From Liquorilactobacillus sucicola DSM 21376 = JCM 15457 (lineage in GTDB: Bacteria > Bacillota > Bacilli > Lactobacillales > Lactobacillaceae), in the NCBI RefSeq assembly GCF_000612445.1, contig NZ_BALC01000001.1:496001-560000 (forward strand): 64,000 nucleotides of DNA, written 5' to 3'. Positions 26,350-35,694 of the stretch are shown in pieces. Below the pieces are notes generated by a model. The model ran no database searches and was not told the origin of the DNA. It saw only the letters and a list, made by a program, of their open reading frames with translations. A program made the translations under genes and the position numbers. Every line of letters begins with the position of its first letter. Within the stretch, counting starts at the first letter, position 1.

Positions 26350-27537
26350 CTATATTTTTTTCATGAATCTAGCAACTTGCTCAACATCTTTGTCGCCACG
26401 ACCAGAGATGTTGATAATTACAACCTGCTCTTTAGTCATCTTAGGAACCAATTTAATTGCCTCAGCAAGTGCATGAGAACTTTCTAAAGCTGGAATGATA
26501 CCTTCTGTTTTTGACAAGATTTCAAAGGCCTCAATCGCTTCTTGGTCTGTTATTGGAACATATTCAGCACGGTTAGTGTCTTTCAAGAAAGCATGCTCTG
26601 GACCAACTCCGGGATAATCAAGCCCAGCAGAGATTGAATAAGCGGGCAAAACCTTACCTTGGTTGTCTTGTAAAACATAGGTCTTCATTCCATCTGAAAT
26701 ACCAATTTTGCCATTAGTCATTGTTGCTGCATTTTCAGGACTATTTACACCCTTTCCTGCAGCCTCCGCCCCAATTAAACGGACACTTTTGTCATCAATG
26801 AATTCGGCAAAAGCTCCTATTGCATTCGAACCTCCACCAATACAAGCAATCACAGCATCCGGCAAATGCCCCTCCTTTTCAAGGATTTGCTTGCGTGCTT
26901 CGCGGCTGATGACACTTTGGAAATCTTTAACAATCGTTGGATAAGGGTGTGGTCCGACGGCTGAACCAAGCACATAAAAGGTGTCATCGAGATGTTCGGC
27001 GAAGTATCCTAAAGCCGCATCAACAGCATTTTTTAAGGTTGCTGTACCGGCTGTAACTGAGTTTACGGTTGCTCCCATCAGTTCCATCCTAAAAACATTC
27101 AACTTCTGTCGTTTAACATCTTCCGCACCCATGAATATTTCACATTCCATACCGAATTTTGCCGCTGCTGCCGCAGTTGCAACACCATGCTGTCCAGCTC
27201 CGGTTTCTGCAACGACCTTTTTTTTGCCCATTCTTTTAGCCAACAAAATCTGGCCTAAAACATTGTTTAACTTGTGGGCACCTAAATGATTTAAATCTTC
27301 GCGTTTCAGATAAATTTTTGCTCCACCAAGATAATTTGTTAAACTTTCAGCGTAGTAGAGGGGCGTTGCCCGGCCAGAATAATCTCTGAGATAATAAGCA
27401 AGCTCGTTTCTAAAAGCTTGATCGTCTTTATATTGAACGTACGTCTTTTCTAATTCATTTAACGCTTTTTTTACATTATCTGGAACATATTGCCCACCAA
27501 ATTCTCCAAAATATCCCTTTTTTTCTACTCTTTCCAT
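26350..27537 (-). CDS. trpB: Tryptophan synthase beta chain (standalone)
   Basis: 395 residues, full length. [13 protein letters not shown] opens the protein. [14 protein letters not shown] holds the PLP lysine (Lys89), AETGAGQHG the catalytic Glu111, [12 protein letters not shown] the phosphate loop, and [17 protein letters not shown] the C-terminal region. It condenses indole with serine to form tryptophan. trpA and the other trp genes are not adjacent (neighbours are GrpB and corA), so this copy may scavenge indole or work with a trp cluster elsewhere. A Trp-codon leader peptide and terminator precede it. The RBS is GGAG. Confidence 0.95.
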   Translation of the reverse strand: MERVEKKGYFGEFGGQYVPDNVKKALNELEKTYVQYKDDQAFRNELAYYLRDYSGRATPLYYAESLTNYLGGAKIYLKREDLNHLGAHKLNNVLGQILLAKRMGKKKVVAETGAGQHGVATAAAAAKFGMECEIFMGAEDVKRQKLNVFRMELMGATVNSVTAGTATLKNAVDAALGYFAEHLDDTFYVLGSAVGPHPYPTIVKDFQSVISREARKQILEKEGHLPDAVIACIGGGSNAIGAFAEFIDDKSVRLIGAEAAGKGVNSPENAATMTNGKIGISDGMKTYVLQDNQGKVLPAYSISAGLDYPGVGPEHAFLKDTNRAEYVPITDQEAIEAFEILSKTEGIIPALESSHALAEAIKLVPKMTKEQVVIINISGRGDKDVEQVARFMKKI

Positions 27538-27597
27538 TAGATCAGTCTCCTTTATTTTGAGAGAGTCTACGAACTAATGTAATGCTGACATAAGGAC

Positions 27598-27628
27598 AAA
27601 AAAACCGCACAGTCTTTAAACTATGCGG
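27598..27628 (-). terminator. Attenuator terminator before trpB
   Basis: On the minus strand CCGCATAGT (27628-27620) and ACTGTGCGG (27613-27605) form a 9-bp stem with one G-U pair, followed by T7 (27604-27598). It lies upstream of trpB, inside the untranslated leader, so it attenuates rather than ends an operon. Confidence 0.9.
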
Positions 27629-27670
27629 CCTTTGAATGATAATAACCGTGCCCAGGAGATCACACCACCA

Positions 27671-27751
27671 GCATAGACTCTCTTTAATTTCCTAAAATTA
27701 AAGTAAGCCTACACTTTTAGTAAACTTACTCTTAGCTATGCCAGCTATGCC
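27671..27751 (-). promoter_or_regulatory. Alternative pairing segments of the trpB attenuator
   Basis: The leader-peptide segment has GGCATAG twice (within 27751-27735). Segment 2 has CTATGCTGG (27676-27668), and the terminator 5' arm has CCGCATAG (27628-27621). CTATGC can pair with GCATAG of either the peptide region or the terminator arm, giving mutually exclusive structures. This is the 1:2, 2:3, 3:4 logic of ribosome-mediated attenuation. Confidence 0.7.
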
Positions 27752-27773
27752 AAATATTTAAAGTAATGTTCAT
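27732..27773 (-). CDS. Trp leader peptide MNITLNIWHSWHS
   Basis: A 13-codon frame starts with ATG at 27773 behind GAGAGGAAG (nine bases spacing) and ends with TAA at 27732. It contains two Trp codons (positions 8 and 11) inside a perfect 9-base tandem repeat, TGGCATAGC x2, encoding WHS WHS. Two Trp in 13 residues is far above chance. The frame is followed by competing hairpins and a terminator before trpB. Ribosome stalling at the Trp codons when charged tRNA-Trp is scarce should favour antitermination. The His codons could add histidine sensitivity. Confidence 0.8.
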   Translation of the reverse strand: MNITLNIWHSWHS

Positions 27774-27807
27774 GGTATGATTCTTCCTCTCATTAAAAGT
27801 TAACAAT

Positions 27808-27836
27808 ATTATCATATAAAAAGGACAGGACGTCAA
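27808..27836 (-). promoter_or_regulatory. Promoter of the trpB leader
   Basis: TTGACG (27836-27831) and GATAAT (27813-27808) on the minus strand with 17-base spacing, in a TATGATAAT context. It starts transcription about 30 bases before the leader-peptide ATG. Confidence 0.75.
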
Positions 27837-27928
27837 GTAAAATTTTTCAAAAATTTAGGCAGCATCAATCTTTACTCTTAGTCCGTTATACACAACCGAA
27901 TTATGCTAGAAAATTGCGGAACAATTAA

Positions 27929-28833
27929 CTAGATTATGCGATGGTGGCGCAAAGCATGGATAATCCAAAAAATAATAGCAATAGTAATACCAATTACAAC
28001 AATCCATGCAAATGAATTATGCTCAAGTGGTAACTTGACATTCATTCCATAAAAACCGGTTATTATCGTTGGTATCGCGAGGACTACCGACCAAATCGTT
28101 AGAATTTTCATGATATCATTCAAATTATTGCTTAAAATCGTATCAAAAGTATTAATTAATTGTGTTACTATTTCAGATTCAGTTTCAACCAGCTGTTCCA
28201 CCTGATGGGTCTCGATTTTAGCATCAACTAAGGACTCTACCTGATCTTCCAAAAAATTTCGTCCAAAATGTTTATCTGCCAATGACTCTAAAAGCTGCTG
28301 GTTATTTCTAGTTGCACTTGAAAAATAAATCAGGCTCTTTCTGAGACTAGCAAGTGCAATCAGATTCTTATTATCAGCTCGAGAACTTAGGAGATCATTT
28401 AATTCTTTACGTTGATGACGTATCTCGTGCATTGGTAAAAGATACATATCACTCAAGTGTTTTAATATTTCCAAAATATTTGTTTCCATATTGGAAGTAT
28501 CGCCATTAAGAATTTCATCAGTAAATATTTTTTTGACAGTTGCATCATCAAAATGATTGAAAGTGATAATCTGGTTAGCAATTAAAAGGATAACAACAGG
28601 AACTGTCAAAAACCTTGTTGGGTTTTATATGGTATGTGATAAATAAATAATTGCGATTCCGTTTCCTTGTCATAGTCATAATTAGTTGGCTCATCAATAT
28701 CTGTCACATATTCGAGAAGTTCTTTTGATAAATTATATTTTTTTCGCAACGTTTGCACGTCTTCAGAAGTTGGTTTATCGACATTTAACCAACTGCTGAA
28801 CGGTCCTATGCTGATTTTTTCAGATTGAATCAT
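27929..28833 (-). CDS. CorA family magnesium/divalent cation transporter, frameshifted
   Basis: The N-terminal cytoplasmic part (75 codons from 28833, MIQSEKISIGPFSSWLNVDK) ends at a stop after YHIPYKTQQGF. One added T in the T5 run (28608-28612) joins it to LTVPVVILLIANQIITF and the rest, giving 301 residues. The C-terminus has two membrane helices with the channel signature GFYGMNVKLP, the CorA GMN selectivity motif. The long coiled-coil stalk is intact. CorA channels admit Mg2+, Co2+ or Ni2+. The broken frame matches the window-wide homopolymer pattern. Confidence 0.88.
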
Positions 28834-29228
28834 ACTTATTGCCTCCGTTGCCTCGATTATAAATAATTTTTCCTAGGAAATTATATTTAAAGCGGAGAAA
28901 AAATAAATAATTATTTTTTATTCATCATAATAACGACTATTTCTGCTTAAATATAGTTTTATTAGGATTAAATAACCCTCTTAGTATTTTTAGTTAAGCA
29001 CACCTGTTCAAAATTAAGACTACGATTCTTGATTCACAACAACACTCTATCATTGCGGGGCGTGCTTCTACACCATATAATTTAGTACGGTCATTAATTC
29101 ATTATAATTGAGAACTTATATAAGTCAATTGTACTAGAAAATATTTTGTTGTGCTATCTACATAAAAACTGTATGTAGCTTAAAAGATACAGTTTCTATA
29201 CTGGTAAACTTTAAGTGTTTATACCAAA
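28834..29228. other. Gene-free stretch with a small hairpin
   Basis: No gene seen. It contains the corA upstream region and, near 29169-29198, AAACTGTAT and ATACAGTTT arms followed on the minus strand by a T-run. That hairpin may be a second terminator after clpP. Confidence 0.6.
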
Positions 29229-29267
29229 AATAAGGTAAGGCAAAATAGTGTTCTGCCTTACCTTATT
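29229..29267 (-). terminator. Terminator after the clpP paralogue
   Basis: A perfect 14-bp stem: AATAAGGTAAGGCA (29229-29242) with TGCCTTACCTTATT (29254-29267). The minus strand continues TTTTTGG. Confidence 0.85.
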
Positions 29268-29367
29268 TCTAAAAATCACACTATCGAATTTCAATAGTCC
29301 GTTTTGCCGTTTTAGCACAAATATTTATCAGTGCCGCTTGATAAACATTTGAGATTGCTCGTTTTAA

Positions 29368-29970
29368 CTATTTAGAAGAAATTTCGGCAAAAGTTGTAAT
29401 TTTTTTACCAACTATTCCGTATTCTTTAGCTTCATCAACGGACATCCAAAAATTCCGATCTGTATCTTTTTCAACTTTTTCAAGCGGCTGACCAGTTGCC
29501 TCAGAGATCAACTCATTGATACGTTTACGCGTTCTTATAAGCTCTTGTGCTTCAATTTGAATTTCTGTTGATTGACCCTGGACTCCACCTGCAGGTTGAT
29601 GAATCATGTAACGAGTGTTAGGTAGGCTGTATCTGTTTTCTTTATCAGCCCCCAAGAAAATTGTGATTCCTGCACTTGCAACCCAGCCAGTACCAATGAC
29701 GCGGACGGTTGGTTTGATGAATTTAATCATATCATGGATTGTATCTCCCGATTCCACATGCCCACCAGGGCTATTAACAAGAATTGTGATCGGATCATCA
29801 GATAAAGCGGCAAGCAAAAGAAGTTGTGACGTAATATCCTTGGCTAATTCTTCATTCACTTCACCGTATATTAAAACGATCCTTTGATCGAGCATTTTTT
29901 TACGATATACATCTGAAATATCGTTAGTATTTTTCTTTTTTTCATCATTTTGATCCATAAATTGTGCCAT
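29368..29970 (-). CDS. ClpP-like serine protease, divergent paralogue
   Basis: 200 residues from the ATG at 29970 (GAGG eight bases upstream). The catalytic triad is present: Ser99 in GWVASAGITIFLGA, His124 in RYMIHQPAGG, and Asp in the KDTDRNFWMSVDEAKEYG region. The serine context is VASAG rather than the canonical AASMG, marking a second, divergent ClpP rather than the housekeeping enzyme. VNSPGGHVESGDTIHDMI is the oxyanion strand. It forms proteolytic rings with a Clp ATPase. It stands alone with its own terminator. Confidence 0.87.
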   Translation of the reverse strand: MAQFMDQNDEKKKNTNDISDVYRKKMLDQRIVLIYGEVNEELAKDITSQLLLLAALSDDPITILVNSPGGHVESGDTIHDMIKFIKPTVRVIGTGWVASAGITIFLGADKENRYSLPNTRYMIHQPAGGVQGQSTEIQIEAQELIRTRKRINELISEATGQPLEKVEKDTDRNFWMSVDEAKEYGIVGKKITTFAEISSK

Positions 29971-30131
29971 AAAAAATTCCTCACTTTCTTTGACCATTGA
30001 AGTATAACACAGTTTGTAGAATGATTAAAGAATCACAGCCTAGTGTTTCGCTGCATTTGCTAACCACACGGTAAGTGGTTCCAAACAAAAATTGAATGTA
30101 AACATTTGACATTTGTAGCTAAAGAAAAAAA

Positions 30132-31127
30132 CTAGACGTTTTCTTTTTTCTTAAGAAAATAATGCCAGACACAGTAGGCACCACCCCACATGACTGCAAA
30201 CATAAAGAACAAAATATAGCCTAAATAATTGAAATCAATATTTTGAACCCAGCTTTTGATATTTACTACACTGGTGATGACTTGGATCAACTCGATACCA
30301 CCAATAACGAATGCAGCAACTGCTGAAACAGTAGTCACAGTTAAATTATAATAAACTTTGCGCACAGGTGTATCAAAAGCCCAGCGATAAGCTCCAGACA
30401 TCATTACTGAATCAGTTGTATCCATTAGATTCATTCCGGCCGCGAAAAGTATTGGCAACGCAATAATTCCCAAGCCGGAAATACTTGACTGTGCAGCACT
30501 CGCAGACAATGCAATCAAAGCGATCTCAGTAGCTGTATCAAAGCCCAAACCAAATAAAAAACCAATTGGATACATTTGCCAGCTATGATCGATACACTTG
30601 AAAAGCGGTGATAATAAACGAGCCAAAAATCCACGTGATAACAGTAATTTGTTCAGCTTTACCTCATCGAAGTTTCCTTGTTTCATCTTTTCCAATGATT
30701 TAGACATACTGATTAAAACCAAAAAGTTAAACAGAGCAATAACAATCAAAAAGCTTCCAGAAACTAACGACCCAATCCGACCTCCAATAACTTCTAAGAG
30801 TGGCAGCTTAACTTTCGCCCATTTAACAGAAATACTAACAACAAAAGCCATCAGGAAAACAACGGTAGAGTGCCCCAGAGAGAAATAAAAACCGACACCG
30901 CATGTCTTCTTGTCTTGGTGGACTAACTTTCGAACAGTATTATCGATTGCTGCAATATGATCAGCATCAAAAGCATGCCGCAAGCCTAGTGAATAAGCGA
31001 GAAAACTCATTCCCCAGAAGCTGGGCGAGTGAAAACCTGCAATAAGCAATAACAAGATACCAATTATATGTAAACCTGCACACGCCGAATAGTACGGGAT
31101 TGAACCGCGTAATACTTTATTTTTCAT
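30132..31127 (-). CDS. NiCoT family nickel/cobalt transporter (NixA/HoxN-like)
   Basis: 331 residues, eight membrane helices. The family signature LRHAFDADHIAAIDN (about 50-64) binds the metal. FYFSLGHSTVVF and GFLFGLGFDTATEIALIAL are the second and third signatures. It imports Ni2+ or Co2+ with high affinity. The cytoplasmic loop between helices 4 and 5 is basic (residues about 150-175). An inverted repeat (GTGTAC...GTACAC) lies at 31162-31187, just upstream of the start, and could bind a metal regulator. No nickel enzyme is in the window. Confidence 0.92.
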   Translation of the reverse strand: MKNKVLRGSIPYYSACAGLHIIGILLLLIAGFHSPSFWGMSFLAYSLGLRHAFDADHIAAIDNTVRKLVHQDKKTCGVGFYFSLGHSTVVFLMAFVVSISVKWAKVKLPLLEVIGGRIGSLVSGSFLIVIALFNFLVLISMSKSLEKMKQGNFDEVKLNKLLLSRGFLARLLSPLFKCIDHSWQMYPIGFLFGLGFDTATEIALIALSASAAQSSISGLGIIALPILFAAGMNLMDTTDSVMMSGAYRWAFDTPVRKVYYNLTVTTVSAVAAFVIGGIELIQVITSVVNIKSWVQNIDFNYLGYILFFMFAVMWGGAYCVWHYFLKKKENV

Positions 31128-31161
31128 AAATCAACAAACCCCCATTAATTTCTTAATGTAA

Positions 31162-31187
31162 GTGTACAAACCTGCTGCAAAGTACAC
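31162..31187. promoter_or_regulatory. Inverted repeat upstream of the nickel transporter
   Basis: GTGTAC and GTACAC, 14 bases apart, lie 35 bases before the NiCoT start codon. It could be an operator, though it does not match the NikR consensus. Only the symmetry is seen. Confidence 0.35.
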
Positions 31188-31338
31188 ATTGCCAAAAATG
31201 CAAAACACAAGTTTGTATCATTTGGTAATGGCGTTTGTCGTATATAAAAATCAAATAAAAAGCAAAAATGAGAAACCACTGTCCCCACTTTTGCTTTCAA
31301 ACATTCGCTTGCATAACCAATTTAATGTTTACAATGCT

Positions 31339-32181
31339 TTATCTGTTAATCCATTCAATATATTTTTTCTGTAAAAGTGAAGTGATTGCTCCAAGTTTAC
31401 CATTGTTAACAGGCTTTCCATCAATATTGACAACTGGAACCACTTCCCAAATAGAATTGGAGACAAAACATTCATCAATTTGTCCTAACTTCGAAACAGG
31501 AACTGCCTCTTCTTTGACTGTTATCCCTTCACTGCGGGCAATCTCAAGTAAACGCAGCTTTGTTATCCCCGGTAAAACTAGATTGCCATCTTGGTGTGTA
31601 TATAAAACACCATTAATGACAAACCATAAATTTGAAGCAGAAGCCTCTGTAAAAAAGCCGTCACGCACAAGTAATGCATCGTCATACCCTTTTTGACGTG
31701 CTTCATCCAATGACAGAACATTGCCTAAAAGACTCAAAGACTTGATGTTGCAATGAAGCCAGCGCTTATCTTCAACTAAGCAAGCCGTTTCACCCTTTTT
31801 TTGCTTATCAACAGGACGCTCATAGGGAATCACGCTTCCTGTTACAACTGGCTTGACTTCGTCAAAAGATGGTATTCGGTGATCACGCGGTGAAAGAGTT
31901 CCCCTTGAAAGCTGGAAATATATTTCACCGTCGGTAATTTTTTCAGCAGCAATTAATTTATCAAGATTCTTTTTTAATTCCGGCTTGGTAAACGGCAACT
32001 GTAAGCGAATCTCAGCCGCACAACGTTGCAAACGTGCAAAGTGCTCATCAAACATAAACATTTCACGATTATAGATTCGAAGAGCTTCATATAGCCCATC
32101 ACCAAACTGATAACCACGGTCCTCAATGTCGATTCTGACATCATCACGTTCTACTATTTGATCATTCCATAGTACATGCAT
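31339..32181 (-). CDS. dat: D-amino-acid aminotransferase
   Basis: 280 residues, the usual length. Fold-type IV PLP enzyme: the lysine that binds PLP is Lys147 in HCNIKSLSLLGNVL, and Glu179 in GFFTEASASNLW supports the ring nitrogen. FGDGLYEALRIYN is the N-terminal domain feature of D-AAT. ITKLRLLEIAR follows. The enzyme makes D-glutamate and D-alanine for peptidoglycan from D-amino acids and 2-keto acids. It is monocistronic, with a dispersed-repeat copy just upstream. Confidence 0.93.
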   Translation of the reverse strand: MHVLWNDQIVERDDVRIDIEDRGYQFGDGLYEALRIYNREMFMFDEHFARLQRCAAEIRLQLPFTKPELKKNLDKLIAAEKITDGEIYFQLSRGTLSPRDHRIPSFDEVKPVVTGSVIPYERPVDKQKKGETACLVEDKRWLHCNIKSLSLLGNVLSLDEARQKGYDDALLVRDGFFTEASASNLWFVINGVLYTHQDGNLVLPGITKLRLLEIARSEGITVKEEAVPVSKLGQIDECFVSNSIWEVVPVVNIDGKPVNNGKLGAITSLLQKKYIEWINR

Positions 32182-32288
32182 ATATTCACGTTCCCTTCTG
32201 AATGTAACCGAACCAATCTCACTGTTTAAATCTTATTATTAAGCTTCTAATTAATACAAATCTATACTTACCGGTGTTAAAAGTCAAT

Positions 32289-32406
32289 CGGAGCTGGATC
32301 AAAAGTTAAATTTTAACTCAGTTCCTTTTTTATTGCATATCAACGTGTTCTATAAGCCAGAATTTTCCGTCTAACGCAAACTATTTTACCAACCTTGTGC
32401 TGCCTT
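32289..32406. repeat. Dispersed intergenic repeat, copy A
   Basis: It begins GGAGCTGGATCAAAAG, contains a hairpin-like region ending CAGTTCCTTTTTTATTG, and continues through CGTGTTCTATAAGCCAGAAT to TTGTGCTGCCTT. The last about 90 bases are nearly identical to copy B at 34303 (one difference seen). Confidence 0.85.
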
Positions 32407-32519
32407 GAAAGACTTGGACATACAACTTCAATTTTGTCAGACACCTCAAAAAAAGTGCCACAAACTCTTGATCTTTCGACTGTTTTATAATTTTCTAAGT
32501 CTGTTTGTATAACTTCAAA

Positions 32520-32954
32520 TTAATTGCTTTTTTTCGATGCGAATATCGTGTTTTTATCATTAAGCAGTTCAACAAATCTTTCTTTTTCTGTAGAGTCGCC
32601 CAAATACGAAGACATTATCGAACTGAGTTGTCTAAAGCATTTGTATACGAGTGGCAACAATTCTCTTCCCTCAACAGTTAATTGTAATTTCAACTCGCGC
32701 CAGCCATACTCTTTTTTGACTAAGTTTTTGTTCTCGAGTTTTTTGATAAAACGAGACATTGTTGATGGCGCGATTCCCATTAATCGACTTAATTCCTGCA
32801 AATTAATGTTCTTTTCTTCGTTAATGGTCATTAAAATGTAATTATAAGTAGGTGCTAATCCGGTCGGCTTATAAGCCTTATTTGCAATTTTTTCAGTTTC
32901 ACGAGCTAATCTATTAGTTGCAAAATATGTGCATTGATTGAGTGATAGTCGCAT
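32520..32954 (-). CDS. MarR family transcriptional regulator
   Basis: 144 residues. The winged helix is clear: INLQELSRLMGIAPSTMSRFIKKLENKNLVKKEYG (about 50-85), then ELKLQLTVEGRELLPL in the wing and dimerisation region. It lies 19 bases after the sirtuin-like gene and is likely cotranscribed with it, so it may respond to the same signal. The ligand is unknown. No palindromic operator was recognised near its start. Confidence 0.85.
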   Translation of the reverse strand: MRLSLNQCTYFATNRLARETEKIANKAYKPTGLAPTYNYILMTINEEKNINLQELSRLMGIAPSTMSRFIKKLENKNLVKKEYGWRELKLQLTVEGRELLPLVYKCFRQLSSIMSSYLGDSTEKERFVELLNDKNTIFASKKSN

Positions 32955-32973
32955 TATAAATTAAATACCCCCT

Positions 32974-33711
32974 TTAAAATTTTGCATGATACAGTAAAGT
33001 CACTAATTGGCTAAACACCTGATCTACAGGAGCGTGGACCACTATATCTGCCTGATTTTCGAGTTCAATTGGCTCCATGTTAATAACTGCGATTTTATGA
33101 GGATGACCTTGGATTCCGTGGGCAGCCTTAGTTCCACACACAATAAGCAGATCCGCGGCATCGATTGCTTTTTCTCCATGTATCAGTTCTTTTCTGAGAG
33201 CTACCATATTTCTTTCAACAAAAACGGGCAGAATCAGCGATCCATCTTGTGGACAATGTGGAATTTTATGTGTTGCAATAAAGCTCATGTCAAAATAGTG
33301 GTGCTGTGCCACACAGTAGTTATCATTTATACTTCCCCAGTATTCAACAACACTTTTTGAACCTGCAAGCGTATGCAGATGGTCCAAATTCATTGTTATT
33401 ACTCCTGCAAGTAACTTATCTGCTTGCAACATACTGATTATTTTATGCGTTGGACTGGGGGAATTCTTTACGCGAAAATGTGTTTTACGGTAAAGTCGAT
33501 AGAATTCTTTTGGGTTGTTCCGTGCAAAACGGTTTGTTAGCAATTCTAACAGATCACCATTAAAATACCTATCCCCTCGCGTGATTTTTTGCATACCCTC
33601 CAAATCCGGATAGCCACTGGAGGTTGAAACTCCAGCTCCTGTAAAAATAATTGTTTTGTGTGCTTCCAAAATAGCTTTAGCCAACCGAAGTATATTTTCA
33701 TCTCTTGCCAT
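32974..33711 (-). CDS. SIR2-family protein with degenerate active site
   Basis: 245 residues from the ATG at 33711 (GGTGAGAG upstream). The NAD-binding Rossmann part is present: FTGAGVSTSSGYPD, then MNLDHLHTLAGS. The catalytic histidine normally in ELHG is replaced by EYWG (about 123-126), and only two of the four zinc cysteines remain (in NDNYCVAQHH and PHCPQDG). It therefore probably binds NAD without standard deacetylase activity, or has an ADP-ribosyl-type activity. It is the first gene of a pair with a MarR regulator. Confidence 0.8.
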   Translation of the reverse strand: MARDENILRLAKAILEAHKTIIFTGAGVSTSSGYPDLEGMQKITRGDRYFNGDLLELLTNRFARNNPKEFYRLYRKTHFRVKNSPSPTHKIISMLQADKLLAGVITMNLDHLHTLAGSKSVVEYWGSINDNYCVAQHHYFDMSFIATHKIPHCPQDGSLILPVFVERNMVALRKELIHGEKAIDAADLLIVCGTKAAHGIQGHPHKIAVINMEPIELENQADIVVHAPVDQVFSQLVTLLYHAKF

Positions 33712-33856
33712 TTGCAATCACTCTCACCTTAAATTTGACTTTATCATATACACGCCTTATTATGTATGTACATATAATATTATATACAATCCTAAATCAA
33801 AAATCAACAAACAGTGCTGAGGTTAGCCTGTTTATTAGCAAAGAGGGGAAAATATT

Positions 33857-34264
33857 ATGTTTTTAACGGTTTCATCACAAGCACAAAAAATACTTCGGAA
33901 GTATACTAACAATCAAAAATTGCGAGTTTTACTGAGTTTCGATGATGGAGTGGGTATATATTCTAAATTACAAGCGACCTGCGGTTTGGAAACAAATTTT
34001 GATATTATTATTGTTAATGATACTGCTGATTTAACGGACTATAACACTAGTATCGATACATCAATGGGTCCTTTTTTAGTGAAAGGTTATTCACTTGAAT
34101 TTTTGGATAAAGATAGCTATTTGTATACCGACCGTTTCAGTCTTTTGATTCTGTCTGGTAAGTATACTGGTGTAATAGATAATAATGTTTCCATAAAGGA
34201 CCTATCAAAATGTAGACAACGAACATCTACCCATACCCTTTTGGAGAAAACTGATTTAATTTAA
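33857..34264 (+). CDS. YqkB-like iron-sulfur biosynthesis family protein
   Basis: 135 residues, N-terminal region LTVSSQAQKILRKYTNN, then DDGVGIYSKLQATCGLETNFD and NTSIDTSMGPFLVKGYSLEFL. This matches the HesB/IscA-like YqkB family, which lacks the C-terminal CGC pair of true A-type carriers; a single Cys (TCGL) remains. The role is unknown but probably not a cluster scaffold. Strong GAGGGG site upstream. It ends just before a copy of the dispersed repeat. Confidence 0.78.
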   Translation: MFLTVSSQAQKILRKYTNNQKLRVLLSFDDGVGIYSKLQATCGLETNFDIIIVNDTADLTDYNTSIDTSMGPFLVKGYSLEFLDKDSYLYTDRFSLLILSGKYTGVIDNNVSIKDLSKCRQRTSTHTLLEKTDLI

Positions 34265-34302
34265 GTACCTTTTAAATTTATTTAGGCCTGTTAAAACAAA
34301 AA

Positions 34303-34409
34303 AGAAGCTGGATCAAAAACTCAGTTCCTTTTTTATTGCATATCAACGTGTTCTATAAGCCAGAATTTCCCGTCTAACGCAAACTATTTTACCAACCTTG
34401 TGCTGCCTT
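34303..34409. repeat. Dispersed intergenic repeat, copy B
   Basis: It begins GAAGCTGGATCAAAAACTCAG and matches copy A (32314-32406) from ACTCAGTTCC onward, including ATAAGCCAGAATTTCCCGTC. It lacks an internal 12-base stretch of copy A, so only the distal part is conserved. Confidence 0.85.
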
Positions 34410-34444
34410 CTTTTACCAAAATATCTGTGCATCAAGTGCATACC

Positions 34445-35611
34445 CTATTTTAAGTAATCATCTTTAGAAAACTTGGTATCTTCATACTTGCCTTGTTTAC
34501 CATAAAACCGATTATAGCGTCGTTTAAATTTTCGGAAAAGATAGATTACAAGAACTTTGATCAGACAATATATAGGTATTCCGAAGATAACACCAACCAA
34601 ACCCATTAAATCTCCCATCACTAGCAACACTAGGAGAACGGTAATTGGATGAAGTTGAACTTTATCCCCCATTACACGGGGAACAACGAATTCTCCATGA
34701 AGAAATTGAACAACAAACCATACAATGACGAATTTGACAGCCATCATGAATGACGATTGAAAAGCAACTATCAGCCCTGGAATAAAGACAGCGAATGGTC
34801 CAATGTATGGAATGATGCACAAAATACCAGCAGCCAACGCGATCGCACCAGAATAGTTAAGCCCAATAAGGAGAAAAGCTGGCCAGTATATAATTCCAAG
34901 AATAATTGAGGCTACAATCTGTCCTTTGAGGTAGCCACCAATCTGTTGATCAATGATTTTGAATAGCTCATTGAAATCATTACGAAAAAGTGGCGGAACT
35001 ATTTTTTTGACAAAACTATAGAATTTCTCTTTATCTTTCAATAAGAAAAAAGCAACGATCGGTCCGGTTAAAATCGTTAGAAAGGTTGTTGTCACCGCCG
35101 AGAAGACTCCGCCAAAGCCCTTTAGCCCATCTGAAAAGTACTTGCCAACGAAGTCATTGACCTTGGAACCATCCAAATTCGCAGAATCAAGCAACTGATT
35201 AATTTCATTTGCAAATGGAAGATTTTTAGTTGCGGCATCGAAATTGCGTTGAAAACCTTTCAGTATATCGGGAAAACTTTTGAATAACTCAACTGCCTGA
35301 TCCTTAACTAAAAACAATAACTGAATACCGCCAATAGCCAGTAAGACAAGAATTAAGACATATATAACAGTTATAACCCAAGTTCGCGATAACCTTTTTT
35401 CGAGCAGTTTAACTAATGGATTCAGTAAATAATAAATAACAACTCCAAAGATAAGCGGCGGCAAGATTGTCCCTGCGATAATTCCAAGCGGTTTAAAAAT
35501 AAATGCTATTTTATCAAACAAGAAAATGACAGTTGCCGCCAATCCTAAGATAATTAGTGTAAAAATCAAGCTATTTCCGCCTAAGAAACGGATCCATTTG
35601 CTTTTTTCCAT
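34445..35611 (-). CDS. AI-2E family transporter (PerM/YdbI-like)
   Basis: 388 residues with about eight membrane helices. It has the family features LLNPLVKLLEKRL, then LKGQIVASIILGIIYWPAFLLIGLNYSGAIALAAGILCIIPYIGPF and HPITVLLVLLVMGDLMGLVG. Members include quorum-signal exporters and Na+(Li+)/H+ antiporters, so the substrate is open. The basic C-terminus (RKFKRRYNRFYGKQGK) is cytoplasmic. TATAAT at 35686-35681 is its likely -10, with a large inverted repeat directly upstream. Confidence 0.88.
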   Translation of the reverse strand: MEKSKWIRFLGGNSLIFTLIILGLAATVIFLFDKIAFIFKPLGIIAGTILPPLIFGVVIYYLLNPLVKLLEKRLSRTWVITVIYVLILVLLAIGGIQLLFLVKDQAVELFKSFPDILKGFQRNFDAATKNLPFANEINQLLDSANLDGSKVNDFVGKYFSDGLKGFGGVFSAVTTTFLTILTGPIVAFFLLKDKEKFYSFVKKIVPPLFRNDFNELFKIIDQQIGGYLKGQIVASIILGIIYWPAFLLIGLNYSGAIALAAGILCIIPYIGPFAVFIPGLIVAFQSSFMMAVKFVIVWFVVQFLHGEFVVPRVMGDKVQLHPITVLLVLLVMGDLMGLVGVIFGIPIYCLIKVLVIYLFRKFKRRYNRFYGKQGKYEDTKFSKDDYLK

Positions 35612-35694
35612 CTTATTGCTCCTTCAGTGCATCTCAGTAACCTTGTTCAGTTACCACTGCTTTTTTTGTTTTCCATCCCCATTATAACAAACTT

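Noticed and set aside
27668-27700. GGTGGTGTGATCTCC before trpB as a T-box motif
   Set aside because: It does not match the AGGGTGGnACCGCG consensus and lacks stem I; the leader peptide explains the region better.
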